This document shows positions 1 to 6,599 of a stretch of DNA of 6,621 nt, in pieces. The notes below the pieces were generated by a model. That model saw only the letters and a program-made list of their open reading frames with translations. It was not told the origin of the DNA and ran no database searches. Numbering within the stretch: the stretch's first letter is position 1; each line of letters opens with the position of its first letter. Location: positions 1-6,621 of the forward strand of contig JBOGIF010000173.1 of the NCBI GenBank assembly GCA_050742415.1, written 5' to 3'. The stretch is from JBOGIF01 sp050742415 (lineage in GTDB: Bacteria > Actinomycetota > Acidimicrobiia > Acidimicrobiales > AC-14). A program made the position numbers and the translations under genes.

Positions 1-1
1 C

Positions 2-115
2 ACCAAGGCGGCCGTCGACGGCCGCGACGTGTTCGCCTTCGTTAAGCACGACGAATTGGGCGACGGCGCCCGCTACGCCCGCCAGATCCAGGCCGCGGCC
101 CGGCGGGGCCGGTGA
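2..115 (+). CDS. 3' end of an unidentified protein (partial)
   Basis: This is the last 37 codons of a gene that begins left of the window, ending in TGA at 113-115. All but two of its codons (GTT, GAA) end in G or C, which fits real high-GC coding sequence. The visible tail contains DVFAFVKHDELGDGARYARQ and ends in a basic stretch, AARRGR. In mycobacteria the gene before DUF501 and ppx is a small FtsB/DivIC-like septum protein, preceded by enolase, but this tail does not look like the end of either family as I know them. I do not assign a function. The TGA overlaps the GTG start of the DUF501 gene in a GTGA arrangement, so the two are probably co-transcribed and translationally coupled. Confidence 0.6.
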   Translation, partial: TKAAVDGRDVFAFVKHDELGDGARYARQIQAAARRGR

Positions 116-573
116 CGGACGACTCTGGCGACGAGATCGCGGTCGGCCTGCTCCTCGGGCGACCGCCGCAGGGCGACTTCGAGGTGATCGTGCGAGGGCC
201 CGACGGCGGACCCGCCGTCATCCGCAACTCCCCGCTGCTGGCCGACGCCACGCCCATGCCGACCCGCTACTGGCTGGTCGACGAGGAGCTTCGGCGGGCC
301 GTGAGCAGGCTGGAGGCGGGCGGCGGGGTGCGCCGGGCCGAGGCGGCCGTCGATCCCGCCCTGCTGGCCGAGGCCCACCGCCGTTACGCCGCCGAGCGCG
401 ACAGCGCCCTGCCCCCCGGCCACGCCGGTTCCCGGCCGAGCGGCGGGGTCGGGGGCACCCGCAAGGGCGTCAAGTGCCTCCACGCCCATTACGCCTGGCA
501 TCTGGCCGGAGGCGACGACCCGGTCGGCCGGTGGGTGGCGGAGCGGCTGGCCGAGCCGTCAGCCGAGCGGTGA
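112..573 (+). CDS. DUF501 family protein
   Basis: A 153-residue protein of the DUF501 family, a mostly actinobacterial family of unknown biochemical function and usual length near 150-170. Recognisable blocks are GRPPQGDFEV (16-25), the proline/threonine motif NSPLLADATPMPTRYWL (39-55), SRLEA (65-69), and the C-terminal KCLHAHYAWHLAGGDDPVG (121-139). Only the last of these carries a Cys (C122), with nearby H124, H126 and H130 that could bind metal. In the mycobacterial relatives I recall, the first block continues with a Cys-Pro-Asn-Gly stretch; here the equivalent is RGPDGGP (28-34), so that Cys is absent. The start is GTG at 112, overlapping the previous stop. The 3' end overlaps the ppx start in the same GTGA form. 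The adjacency to a Ppx/GppA gene matches the mycobacterial Rv1025-Rv1026 order, which supports the family call. Function is unknown; no membrane segment or signal peptide is visible. Confidence 0.87.
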   Translation: MTDDSGDEIAVGLLLGRPPQGDFEVIVRGPDGGPAVIRNSPLLADATPMPTRYWLVDEELRRAVSRLEAGGGVRRAEAAVDPALLAEAHRRYAAERDSALPPGHAGSRPSGGVGGTRKGVKCLHAHYAWHLAGGDDPVGRWVAERLAEPSAER

Positions 574-1520
574 GCGGGCGGCTGGCAGCGGTCGACTGCG
601 GGACCAACTCCACCCGCCTGCTCGTGGCCGAGGGCGACGGTACGCCCGTCGAGCGCCTCATGCGCATCACCCGGCTGGGGCAGGGCGTCGACGGGAGTGG
701 CCGCCTCGACCCCGAGGCGATCGGGCGGACGCAGGCGGTGCTCGCCGAGTACCGACAGTTGATGGATCGCCTCGGCGTCGAGCGGGTCAGGGCGGTGGCC
801 ACCTCGGCCGCCCGGGACGCGGCCAACCGGGAGGAGCTGCTCGCCGCCGCCGAAGGCGCTTTGGGCCAGCGGCCAGAGATCCTGACCGGGCAAGAGGAGG
901 CCGAGCTGTCGTTCCGCGGCGCCACGTCGGAGCTGGATCCGGCCGGCGGGCCCTTCCTCGTGGCCGACATCGGCGGGGGCTCGACCGAGATCGTGGTCGG
1001 CTCCACCGAGCCCGAGGGGGCGGTGTCGCTCGACATCGGCTGCGTGCGGGTCACCGAGCGCTTCCTGCACTCGGACCCGCCGGCGGCCGAGGAGCTGAGC
1101 TCGGCGCTGTCGGTCGTGCGCGATTACCTGGACGACGCCGCCCGCGACATCCCGGCGGCGGTGACCGCCCGGGGCTTCGTCGGCCTGGCCGGCACGGTGA
1201 GCACCGTCGCGGCCGTCGAGCAGGGCCTCGTCGCCTACGACCGCGACCGCATCCACCACTTCGTGCTCAGCCGCGACGCCACCGAGGACGTCTTCCGGAC
1301 GCTGGCCACCGAGCCCCGCTCTCGCCGGGCATCCAACCCCGGCCTCGAGCCGGCGCGCGTCGACGTGATCGTGGGAGGCATCGTCGTGCTCGTAGCCCTG
1401 ATGCGCTACTTCGACTTCGACGAGTGCCTGGTGAGCGAGGCCGACATCCTCGACGGTCTCGTTCTGGGCCTCATCGAGGCCCGCGGCCCCGGACTCGGAG
1501 GGCCCGAGAGCGAGCCGTAG
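570..1520 (+). CDS. Ppx/GppA family exopolyphosphatase / pppGpp phosphohydrolase
   Basis: A 316-residue cytosolic phosphatase of the Ppx/GppA branch of the ASKHA (actin/Hsp70/sugar kinase) fold. Family members release orthophosphate from inorganic polyphosphate and, in some cases, convert pppGpp to ppGpp. Key motifs are visible: phosphate-1 loop DCGTNST (9-15), connect motif TSAARDAAN (78-86), phosphate-2 loop DIGGGSTE (133-140), LAGTVST (206-212) in the second lobe, and SEADILDGL (289-297) near the C-terminus. The length fits the short two-domain type; the HD-like C-terminal domain of E. coli Ppx/GppA is absent. An in-frame GTG at 474 would add 32 residues lying inside the DUF501 gene. I chose GTG 570 because it puts the phosphate-1 loop at the usual distance from the N-terminus and gives a GTGA overlap with the upstream stop. 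The family is secure, but whether polyphosphate or pppGpp is the main substrate cannot be read from sequence. The mycobacterial gene in this context (Rv1026) is described as an exopolyphosphatase. Confidence 0.94.
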   Translation: MSGRLAAVDCGTNSTRLLVAEGDGTPVERLMRITRLGQGVDGSGRLDPEAIGRTQAVLAEYRQLMDRLGVERVRAVATSAARDAANREELLAAAEGALGQRPEILTGQEEAELSFRGATSELDPAGGPFLVADIGGGSTEIVVGSTEPEGAVSLDIGCVRVTERFLHSDPPAAEELSSALSVVRDYLDDAARDIPAAVTARGFVGLAGTVSTVAAVEQGLVAYDRDRIHHFVLSRDATEDVFRTLATEPRSRRASNPGLEPARVDVIVGGIVVLVALMRYFDFDECLVSEADILDGLVLGLIEARGPGLGGPESEP

Positions 1521-1530
1521 AGTTATAGGG
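1518..1530 (+). promoter_or_regulatory. Putative leaderless -10 box for the acetyltransferase gene
   Basis: TAGAGT at 1518-1523 matches the actinobacterial -10 consensus TANNNT. It is followed by exactly 7 bases and then the ATG at 1531, so transcription could begin at the A of the start codon. No Shine-Dalgarno sequence precedes the ATG, which fits a leaderless mRNA. The first three bases of the box are the TAG stop codon of the ppx gene. I see no convincing -35 element. TANNNT is a loose pattern, so this is an inference. Confidence 0.4.
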
Positions 1531-2169
1531 ATGCCGTTGCGGACGCCGCTGCCCACCGAGCTGCACGGGCGGAGGGTGACACTGAGGCCGATCGTGACGG
1601 CCAACTTCGAGAGCTGGCGGGAGGTACGGCGGCGTAACCACGCCTGGCTCGTCCGCTGGGAGCCAAAGCCTCCGCCTGGTCAGGTCGACGACACCGACAG
1701 CCGCCCGGCGTTCGCCGCCCGCTGCGGGGCGAGGGAGAGGGAATGGCAGCTCGGGTCCGGCTACGGGTTCGGGATCTTCGTGGCCGGGCGCCTCGCCGGT
1801 GAGCTCAACCTGTCGGGCGTGCAGCGCGGGCCGTTCCAGAACGCCTACGTCGGCTACTGGATCGATGAGGCCGAGGCCGGCAACGGGTACGTCCCCGAGG
1901 CGCTGGTGGTCGCGGCCCGCTTCGCCTTCGAGGACGTGGGCCTCCACCGCCTCCAAGTGGCGGTGATACCCCGCAACTCGGCCAGCCGCCGGGTGGCCGA
2001 GAAGCTCGGCTTCCGCGAGGAGGGCGTGGCTCTGCGCTACCTGGCTATCAACGGCGTCTGGGAGGACCACCTCCGCTACGCCATCACCGCCGAGGACTGG
2101 GCGGAGCGGGGACCACCGCTGCTGGCCCAGTGGGTGGAGCCGTCTCCCACCAACAAGGCCTACAGGTAG
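1531..2169 (+). CDS. RimJ/RimL-like GNAT N-acetyltransferase
   Basis: A 212-residue GNAT-fold protein of the RimJ/RimL type, which uses acetyl-CoA to acetylate an N-terminal or other amine; RimJ itself modifies ribosomal protein S5. The N-terminus has the family opening VTLRP (16-20) followed by RRRNHAWLVRWEP. The acetyl-CoA binding motif A lies around YWIDEAEAGNGYVPEAL (109-125), with the pyrophosphate loop G117-N-G119. Motif B is NSASRRVAEKLGFREEG (149-165), followed by LRYLAINGVWEDHLRYAI. The Arg/Gln usually three residues before the first loop glycine is Ala114 here, which is tolerated in many RimJ-like proteins. The ATG at 1531 follows the ppx stop by 10 bases. The gene could be read from the upstream operon or from its own leaderless promoter. 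Its 3' end overlaps the convergent M23 peptidase gene by 10 bases. The true substrate is unknown, so I do not name it rimJ. Confidence 0.9.
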   Translation: MPLRTPLPTELHGRRVTLRPIVTANFESWREVRRRNHAWLVRWEPKPPPGQVDDTDSRPAFAARCGAREREWQLGSGYGFGIFVAGRLAGELNLSGVQRGPFQNAYVGYWIDEAEAGNGYVPEALVVAARFAFEDVGLHRLQVAVIPRNSASRRVAEKLGFREEGVALRYLAINGVWEDHLRYAITAEDWAERGPPLLAQWVEPSPTNKAYR

Positions 2170-3368
2170 GACATCGGGTTCACGGGGTCGCCGTTCACCC
2201 TCACCTCGAAATGCAGGTGCGGACCGGTGCTGGCTCCGGTGGAGCCGACCTTGCCGATCACCTGACCGGCAGCCACCCGTTGGCCAGCATCCACGAGGGT
2301 GGCGCTCTGGTGTGCGTAGAGAGTGGCCAGCCCACCTCCGTGGTCGACGATCGTGGCGATGCCGTAGCCGCCGTAGCTGCCCGAGCTCACCACCACCCCG
2401 GCGGCGGCAGCCCGGATAGGGCTACCCATCGAGGCGGCGAAGTCGACCCCGGTGTGCATCCGGGCCGTCCCGTAGATGGGGTGGACGCGCGACCCGAACC
2501 CCGAGACGGTGGCCGCCGGGGTCGGCCTGAGCAGCCGTCCCGGCCGGGGGCGGTCGTCCCCGGCGGACCGCCGCCGGAGGGCCTCGGCGATGGCCGCCGA
2601 CTCCCGCTCCAGGACGCCGACCTCCGCCTCGTACTCCCGCTTGCGCTCCAGCACCTGCTTGCGCAGGCGCTCGCGGGCGGCGATCTCCCCCGCCACCTCC
2701 TGACGCACGGCGTCCTGGGCCCGCCGGCTGGCCGCCAGTCGGTCGCGCTGGCCGGCTATGACGTCGCGCTGGGTCTGGGCAGCGCGGCGGCCGACCTCGA
2801 GCTGGTCCCGCAGGTCGCCCACCTCGTCGCGCAGCCGCTCGTCGGTGGCGATCACGTCGGTCTGGGTGCCGACCACTGCTCGCAGGTAGGACCGCTTGGA
2901 CACCAGCTCACCCATGCTCGAGGACCGCAGCAGCATCCCGGTGAGCCGGGAGGACTCGCTCTGGCCGGTATAGGCGGCCACGGCCTGGCGGGCCAGCTCG
3001 GCGCGGGACACCGCGAGCTCCCGGCCGGCGGCCTCCAGCCGGGCCTCGGTTTCGCGCTCGCGCACCCGTAGGGCTCCGAGGCGGCCGGCGGCCTGGTTCA
3101 GGTCCCGCTGGACGCTGCCGATCTGGCCGTCGAGGGCCCGTACCCTGACGTCGAGCTCCCGCTCGTGGGCGCTGGAGGCGTCGATCAGGCGCAGGAGGCG
3201 GGTCTCCTCGGCCGAGGCCTCTCTCACGTCGCGGCGCAGCGAGGAGATCTTGCCCTCGACCCGCTGCTGGTCCTCCTCGGTCTGGGCCGCCGCCGGACGG
3301 CCGGGCGCGAGGGAGGCAACGAGCGCCGCCCAGACGCCGGCTGCAGCAAGCACCCGCCGGTTGATCAC
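2160..3368 (-). CDS. Secreted coiled-coil M23 (LytM) murein peptidase, EnvC/PcsB-like
   Basis: A 402-residue exported protein. The Sec signal peptide has a basic start (MINRR), a hydrophobic core and an AAA|Q cleavage site near 28/29. Residues about 30-265 form a long Glu/Arg-rich coiled coil, interrupted near 128-165 by a helical insert, LLRSSSMGELVSKRSYL (146-162), like the segment in EnvC and PcsB. A Pro/Arg linker (272-284) leads to a LytM/M23 domain at about 287-402. The zinc-peptidase set looks complete: H305 and D309 (HTGVD), H353 (YAH), and H384 and H386 (HLH). E. coli EnvC has a degenerate LytM domain and only activates amidases, so this protein may instead cut peptidoglycan cross-bridges itself. 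It lies 64 bases downstream of ftsX on the same strand, which suggests that FtsEX controls it through the coiled coil; that link is inferred. The start is GTG at 3366-3368, the only choice that keeps the signal peptide at the N-terminus. Confidence 0.93.
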   Translation of the reverse strand: MINRRVLAAAGVWAALVASLAPGRPAAAQTEEDQQRVEGKISSLRRDVREASAEETRLLRLIDASSAHERELDVRVRALDGQIGSVQRDLNQAAGRLGALRVRERETEARLEAAGRELAVSRAELARQAVAAYTGQSESSRLTGMLLRSSSMGELVSKRSYLRAVVGTQTDVIATDERLRDEVGDLRDQLEVGRRAAQTQRDVIAGQRDRLAASRRAQDAVRQEVAGEIAARERLRKQVLERKREYEAEVGVLERESAAIAEALRRRSAGDDRPRPGRLLRPTPAATVSGFGSRVHPIYGTARMHTGVDFAASMGSPIRAAAAGVVVSSGSYGGYGIATIVDHGGGLATLYAHQSATLVDAGQRVAAGQVIGKVGSTGASTGPHLHFEVRVNGDPVNPMSYL

Positions 3369-3381
3369 TGGAGCAACGGTA
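3369..3381 (-). promoter_or_regulatory. Putative leaderless -10 box for the M23 peptidase gene
   Basis: On the - strand, TACCGT (3381 down to 3376) fits TANNNT and is followed by exactly 7 bases before the GTG start at 3368. This is the same geometry as the box before the acetyltransferase gene. Two copies of GTTGCT, 9 bases apart, flank the box. No Shine-Dalgarno or good -35 sequence is visible. If real, the peptidase could be made separately from ftsEX. This rests on pattern only. Confidence 0.38.
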
Positions 3382-3397
3382 GCAACAGCAGCCCCAG

Positions 3398-3415
3398 CGG
3401 CCGCTTCAACGGCCG
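3398..3415 (-). repeat. GC hairpin between ftsX and the M23 gene
   Basis: Two copies of the palindromic hexamer CGGCCG (3398-3403 and 3410-3415) flank a 6-base loop. The RNA could form a 6-bp all-GC stem. The bases after it on the - strand are G-rich, then TGCTGTTGCT, with no run of T, so it does not look like a standard intrinsic terminator. It could lower or tune read-through from ftsX to the peptidase gene, or be chance in GC-rich DNA. Confidence 0.35.
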
Positions 3416-3432
3416 AGCTCAGCCGGCGAACG

Positions 3433-4332
3433 TCAGACGTCGAGGAAGCGGCTGACCGCTAGAGCGGAGCCGATGGTGCCCACACCCACCCCGACGAGGA
3501 GGAGCAGAACCCCGGTACCGGTCACGTCGCCCGTGGTGACCAGGAACTGCTTGAACAGCTGGACGTCGTTGCGCGCCCCGACCACCCGGCTCTCCACCAC
3601 ACCCCGCCCGATCCAAATAATCCCGTAGGCCACGACCGCCCCGGCCAGGCCCTGGATGAGCCCCTCGAGCATGAACGGGATGCGGATGAACCAGTTGGTG
3701 GCGCCCACCAGCTTCATGACCGCCACCTCGCGGCGGCGGGCGAAGATCGCCATACGGATGGTGTTGAGGATGAGCAGCGACGCCGCCCCCAGCAGCACGA
3801 TGGCCACGCCCCACAGGCCGACCTGGAGGAAGTTGGTGACCGACACAAGGGCGTCGACCTCCTCCTTGGCGTAGCTGACGTACTGGACGCCCGCCGTGTT
3901 CTCGAACCGCTGGCCGATCAGGTTGGTCTGCTCGGGAGTCTGCGGCACCACCCGGTACGACGGCGGGATGGTCTCGATGGTCAGCACGTCGCGCACGTCG
4001 GGGTCGTTGGCGAAGATGCTGCGGTACTCCTCCAACGCCGCCACCTTGTCCATGTACCGGAAGCTCTTGACCTCCCGGGACCGCATCGACTCGAGCTGGC
4101 GGTTGACGGCCTCGGACTCCGACGGCGCGGCGTCGGGCTTCATGAAGATCGACAGCTCGACGTTGCCCTTCCACTGCACCGTGGCCCGGTCGACGCCGCG
4201 CTTCACCAGGAGGGCGCCGCCCACCAGGGTCAGCGAGACGGCGACGGTCAGCAGCGCGGCGGAGGCCATCGAGACGTTGCGGCGCAGGTTCGAGACGGTC
4301 TCGCGGGTGACGTACTGGATGTTGACGGCCAT
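3433..4332 (-). CDS. ftsX: Cell division protein FtsX
   Basis: A 299-residue membrane subunit of the FtsEX complex, an ABC-transporter-like machine that transmits ATP hydrolysis across the membrane to control septal peptidoglycan hydrolases. Topology is the usual one: a short cytoplasmic N-terminus with NLRRNVSM (15-22), TM1 at about 22-43, an extracellular domain at about 44-167, TM2 at about 168-191, TM3 at about 219-242 and TM4 at about 270-294. The cytoplasmic loop after TM2 carries ARRREVAVMKLVGAT (198-212), the conserved FtsX/MacB coupling motif that contacts the ATPase. The extracellular domain is where partners such as RipC, EnvC or PcsB bind in other bacteria. Length is normal. The ATG at 4332 lies 13 bases after the ftsE stop, so the two are surely one transcript. 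No Shine-Dalgarno sequence is seen. The coiled-coil M23 gene downstream is the natural candidate partner. Confidence 0.95.
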   Translation of the reverse strand: MAVNIQYVTRETVSNLRRNVSMASAALLTVAVSLTLVGGALLVKRGVDRATVQWKGNVELSIFMKPDAAPSESEAVNRQLESMRSREVKSFRYMDKVAALEEYRSIFANDPDVRDVLTIETIPPSYRVVPQTPEQTNLIGQRFENTAGVQYVSYAKEEVDALVSVTNFLQVGLWGVAIVLLGAASLLILNTIRMAIFARRREVAVMKLVGATNWFIRIPFMLEGLIQGLAGAVVAYGIIWIGRGVVESRVVGARNDVQLFKQFLVTTGDVTGTGVLLLLVGVGVGTIGSALAVSRFLDV

Positions 4333-4345
4333 CAGCGCGGGCCGG

Positions 4346-5035
<690 letters not shown>

Positions 5036-5050
5036 CCCGGCGGGCGAATC

Positions 5051-5070
5051 CTAGACCGAGCCGCGTCTAG
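5051..5070. repeat. Inverted repeat between prfB and ftsE
   Basis: CTAGAC (5051-5056) and GTCTAG (5065-5070) form a perfect 6-bp inverted repeat around an 8-base loop. It begins within the prfB stop codon and fills most of the 31-base gap before ftsE. No T-run follows on the - strand, so it is a poor terminator candidate. It overlaps a possible -10 box for ftsE (TAGGAT, 5053-5048), so it could be a protein-binding site or an RNA hairpin. Chance is possible. Confidence 0.35.
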
Positions 5071-6173
5071 CCCGAGGTGCGGCGGCGCCAGCGCAGGAAC
5101 GCCTCCATGAAGCCGTCGAGGTCGCCGCCGATCACCGCCTCCACGTTGCCGGTCTCGTGGTCGCTGCGGTGGTCCTTCACCATCTGGTACGGCGCCAGCA
5201 CGTAGGAGCGGATCTGGCTGCCCCACGTCACCTCGCGCTGCTCCCCGGCCAGCGCCTCCAGCTCACGGCGCCGTTCCTCCCGTGCCCGCTCGGCCAGCTT
5301 GGCCGCCAGGATCTGCATGGCCACCGCCTTGTTCTGGTGCTGGCTGCGCTGGTTCTGGCATGACACCACGATGCCGGTGGGCTCGTGGGTGATGCGCACC
5401 GCCGAGTCGGTGACGTTCACGTGCTGGCCGCCGGCGCCCGAGGAGCGGTAGGTGTCGACCCGCAGGTCCTTCTCGTCGATGTCGACCTCGGCCGACGCCT
5501 CCTCCAGGAAGGGCACCACCTCGCACGACGCGAAGGCGGTGTGGCGGCGGGACTGGGAGTCGAAGGGCGAGATGCGCACCAGCCGGTGCACGCCCTTCTC
5601 GGCGGTGAGCAGGCCATAGGCGAAACGGCCCCGCACGATGAACGTGGCCGACGTGATGCCCGCCTCCTGGCCGGAGGTGACCTCCTCGACCTCCACGGTG
5701 AAGCCCCGCTTCTCGGCCCACCGCATGTACATGCGGAACAGCATCTCGGCCCAGTCCTGGGAGTCGGTGCCGCCCGCCCCGGAGTGGACCTCGCACACCG
5801 CGTCGCGCTCGTCGTGGTCGCCGGTGAACAGCGACCGCAGCTCCAGCTCGTCGAGGTCGGTTGCGAGCCGGGCCACGTCGCGCGCCAGCTCGCCCGCAAC
5901 CGAGTCGTCCGCCTCCTCGCGTGCCAGCTCGAACAGCACCTCGGCGTCCGACAGTCGCCGTCCCAACCCGTCGAGCAGGTCGATGTCGCCCTTCACCTGC
6001 GCCAGCTCGGTGGTGACGACGCGTGCCGCGTCGGGGTCGTCCCACAACCCCGGGACCGAGGCCCTCTCCTCGAGCTTGGCCAACCGCCCCCGCAACCCGT
6101 CGAGCCCCAAGGTGGACCCGGCCTCGGCCAGGCGCGCCCTCAACGCCTTCAACTCGTCGGTCAGGTCGATCAT
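5067..6173 (-). CDS. prfB: Peptide chain release factor 2 (RF2)
   Basis: A 368-residue class-I release factor that ends translation at UGA and UAA. The tripeptide that reads the stop codon is SPF (202-204, in VRISPFDSQSRRHT), which marks RF2 rather than RF1 (PxT). The peptidyl-tRNA hydrolysis motif GGQ is at 248-250 (SSGAGGQHVNVTDSA), followed by QNQRSQHQNK. The N-terminal coiled part and the PCRF region (HSGAGGTDSQDW) are present, and the C-terminus ends in the usual VIGGDLDGFMEAFL. I chose ATG 6173 (MIDLTDELKALR) because it matches family N-termini; an in-frame ATG at 6200 would add nine unusual residues (MRVRAPGPR). The frame is open throughout. At codons 24-25, where E. coli has the CUU-UGA frameshift site, this gene reads CTC GAC, so autoregulation by +1 frameshifting is absent. 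It is followed by ftsE, ftsX and the M23 gene. Confidence 0.96.
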   Translation of the reverse strand: MIDLTDELKALRARLAEAGSTLGLDGLRGRLAKLEERASVPGLWDDPDAARVVTTELAQVKGDIDLLDGLGRRLSDAEVLFELAREEADDSVAGELARDVARLATDLDELELRSLFTGDHDERDAVCEVHSGAGGTDSQDWAEMLFRMYMRWAEKRGFTVEVEEVTSGQEAGITSATFIVRGRFAYGLLTAEKGVHRLVRISPFDSQSRRHTAFASCEVVPFLEEASAEVDIDEKDLRVDTYRSSGAGGQHVNVTDSAVRITHEPTGIVVSCQNQRSQHQNKAVAMQILAAKLAERAREERRRELEALAGEQREVTWGSQIRSYVLAPYQMVKDHRSDHETGNVEAVIGGDLDGFMEAFLRWRRRTSG

Positions 6174-6221
6174 GCGAGGCCCAGGGGCACGAACCCGCAT
6201 GTCCAGGTTCGGAGCCGAGTC

Positions 6222-6599
6222 TCAGCAGCCAATGACCCGGCGCTTCACCCGCTGGACCTCGAGCAGGCGGGCGATATCGCCTTCGTCGCTCGTGTAGACG
6301 TGGGTGACTCCCGGCCGGGCAGCTACGAGTGCGACCGAGGCATCCACTACGTCGTCCGTGCCGGAGCGCCCACACAGCTCACCCGCGGCGCAAGCCAGCT
6401 CGTCGAAGGACACCCGGTCGAGATAGTGCAAGGCTCGAGCGAGACGCGCCTGGCGGGGACCTCCCCGCCAGGCCTGGGCCAGAGCGGCCACCGGAATGAG
6501 CACCGGAAGCTCGGCCTCGGCCGCGGTCTTGAGCCGGGCCCAGATCGCGGCGTCGTCCCGGTCCAGGGCGACGAGCGCCCCGGCGTCAAGGACGATCAC
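6222..6599 (-). CDS. PIN-domain protein, VapC-like putative toxin RNase
   Basis: A 125-residue single PIN domain. VapC toxins are Mg-dependent RNases that cut tRNA, rRNA or mRNA and are held inactive by a VapB antitoxin. The N-terminal strand with the first acidic residue is IVLDAGALVAL (D5). The central motif is IPVAALAQAWRGG (35-47), where the usual acidic residue appears to be Gln42. The third motif is TDDVVDASVAL (81-91), with D83 and D86. The last is VYTSDEGDIARLL (101-113), with D105. Length is typical. The start is GTG at 6597-6599, which forms a GTGA overlap with a possible upstream reading frame ending at 6596. Starting there puts D5 where the family expects it. It ends 48 bases before prfB, on the same strand, so read-through into prfB is possible. 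The fold call is firm; activity as a toxin is inferred. Confidence 0.84.
   Translation of the reverse strand: MIVLDAGALVALDRDDAAIWARLKTAAEAELPVLIPVAALAQAWRGGPRQARLARALHYLDRVSFDELACAAGELCGRSGTDDVVDASVALVAARPGVTHVYTSDEGDIARLLEVQRVKRRVIGC

Noticed and set aside
474..569. 32-residue N-terminal extension of the phosphatase from GTG 474
   Set aside because: It lies wholly inside the DUF501 gene, is Arg/Gly/Pro-rich, and would place the phosphate-1 loop unusually far from the N-terminus.
489..1604. Long open frame on the - strand across the phosphatase gene
   Set aside because: It is antisense to a gene with clear Ppx/GppA motifs. Its translation is low-complexity Gly/Arg/Ala/His with no recognisable domain, typical of GC-rich shadow frames.
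2159..2170. Palindrome CCTACAGGTAGG at the convergent junction as a bidirectional terminator
   Set aside because: The arms are only 5 bp with a 2-base centre, too tight for a stable hairpin, and there is no T-run on either side.
2130..3071. Long + strand open frame opposite the M23 gene
   Set aside because: The opposite strand encodes a signal peptide, coiled coil and complete M23 active site; this frame has no family features.
6174..6200. N-terminal extension of RF2 from ATG 6200
   Set aside because: The nine added residues (MRVRAPGPR) do not resemble RF2 N-termini, while the downstream ATG gives a typical start.
6191..6210. GAACC/GGTTC inverted repeat upstream of prfB as a leader hairpin
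   Set aside because: Only 5 bp with a 10-base loop, no T-run, and it overlaps the alternative prfB start; chance is likely in this composition.
5263..6375. Second long - strand frame across prfB and vapC
   Set aside because: It is out of frame with RF2, whose motifs are all in the other frame; its composition is Arg/Gly/His-rich shadow sequence.
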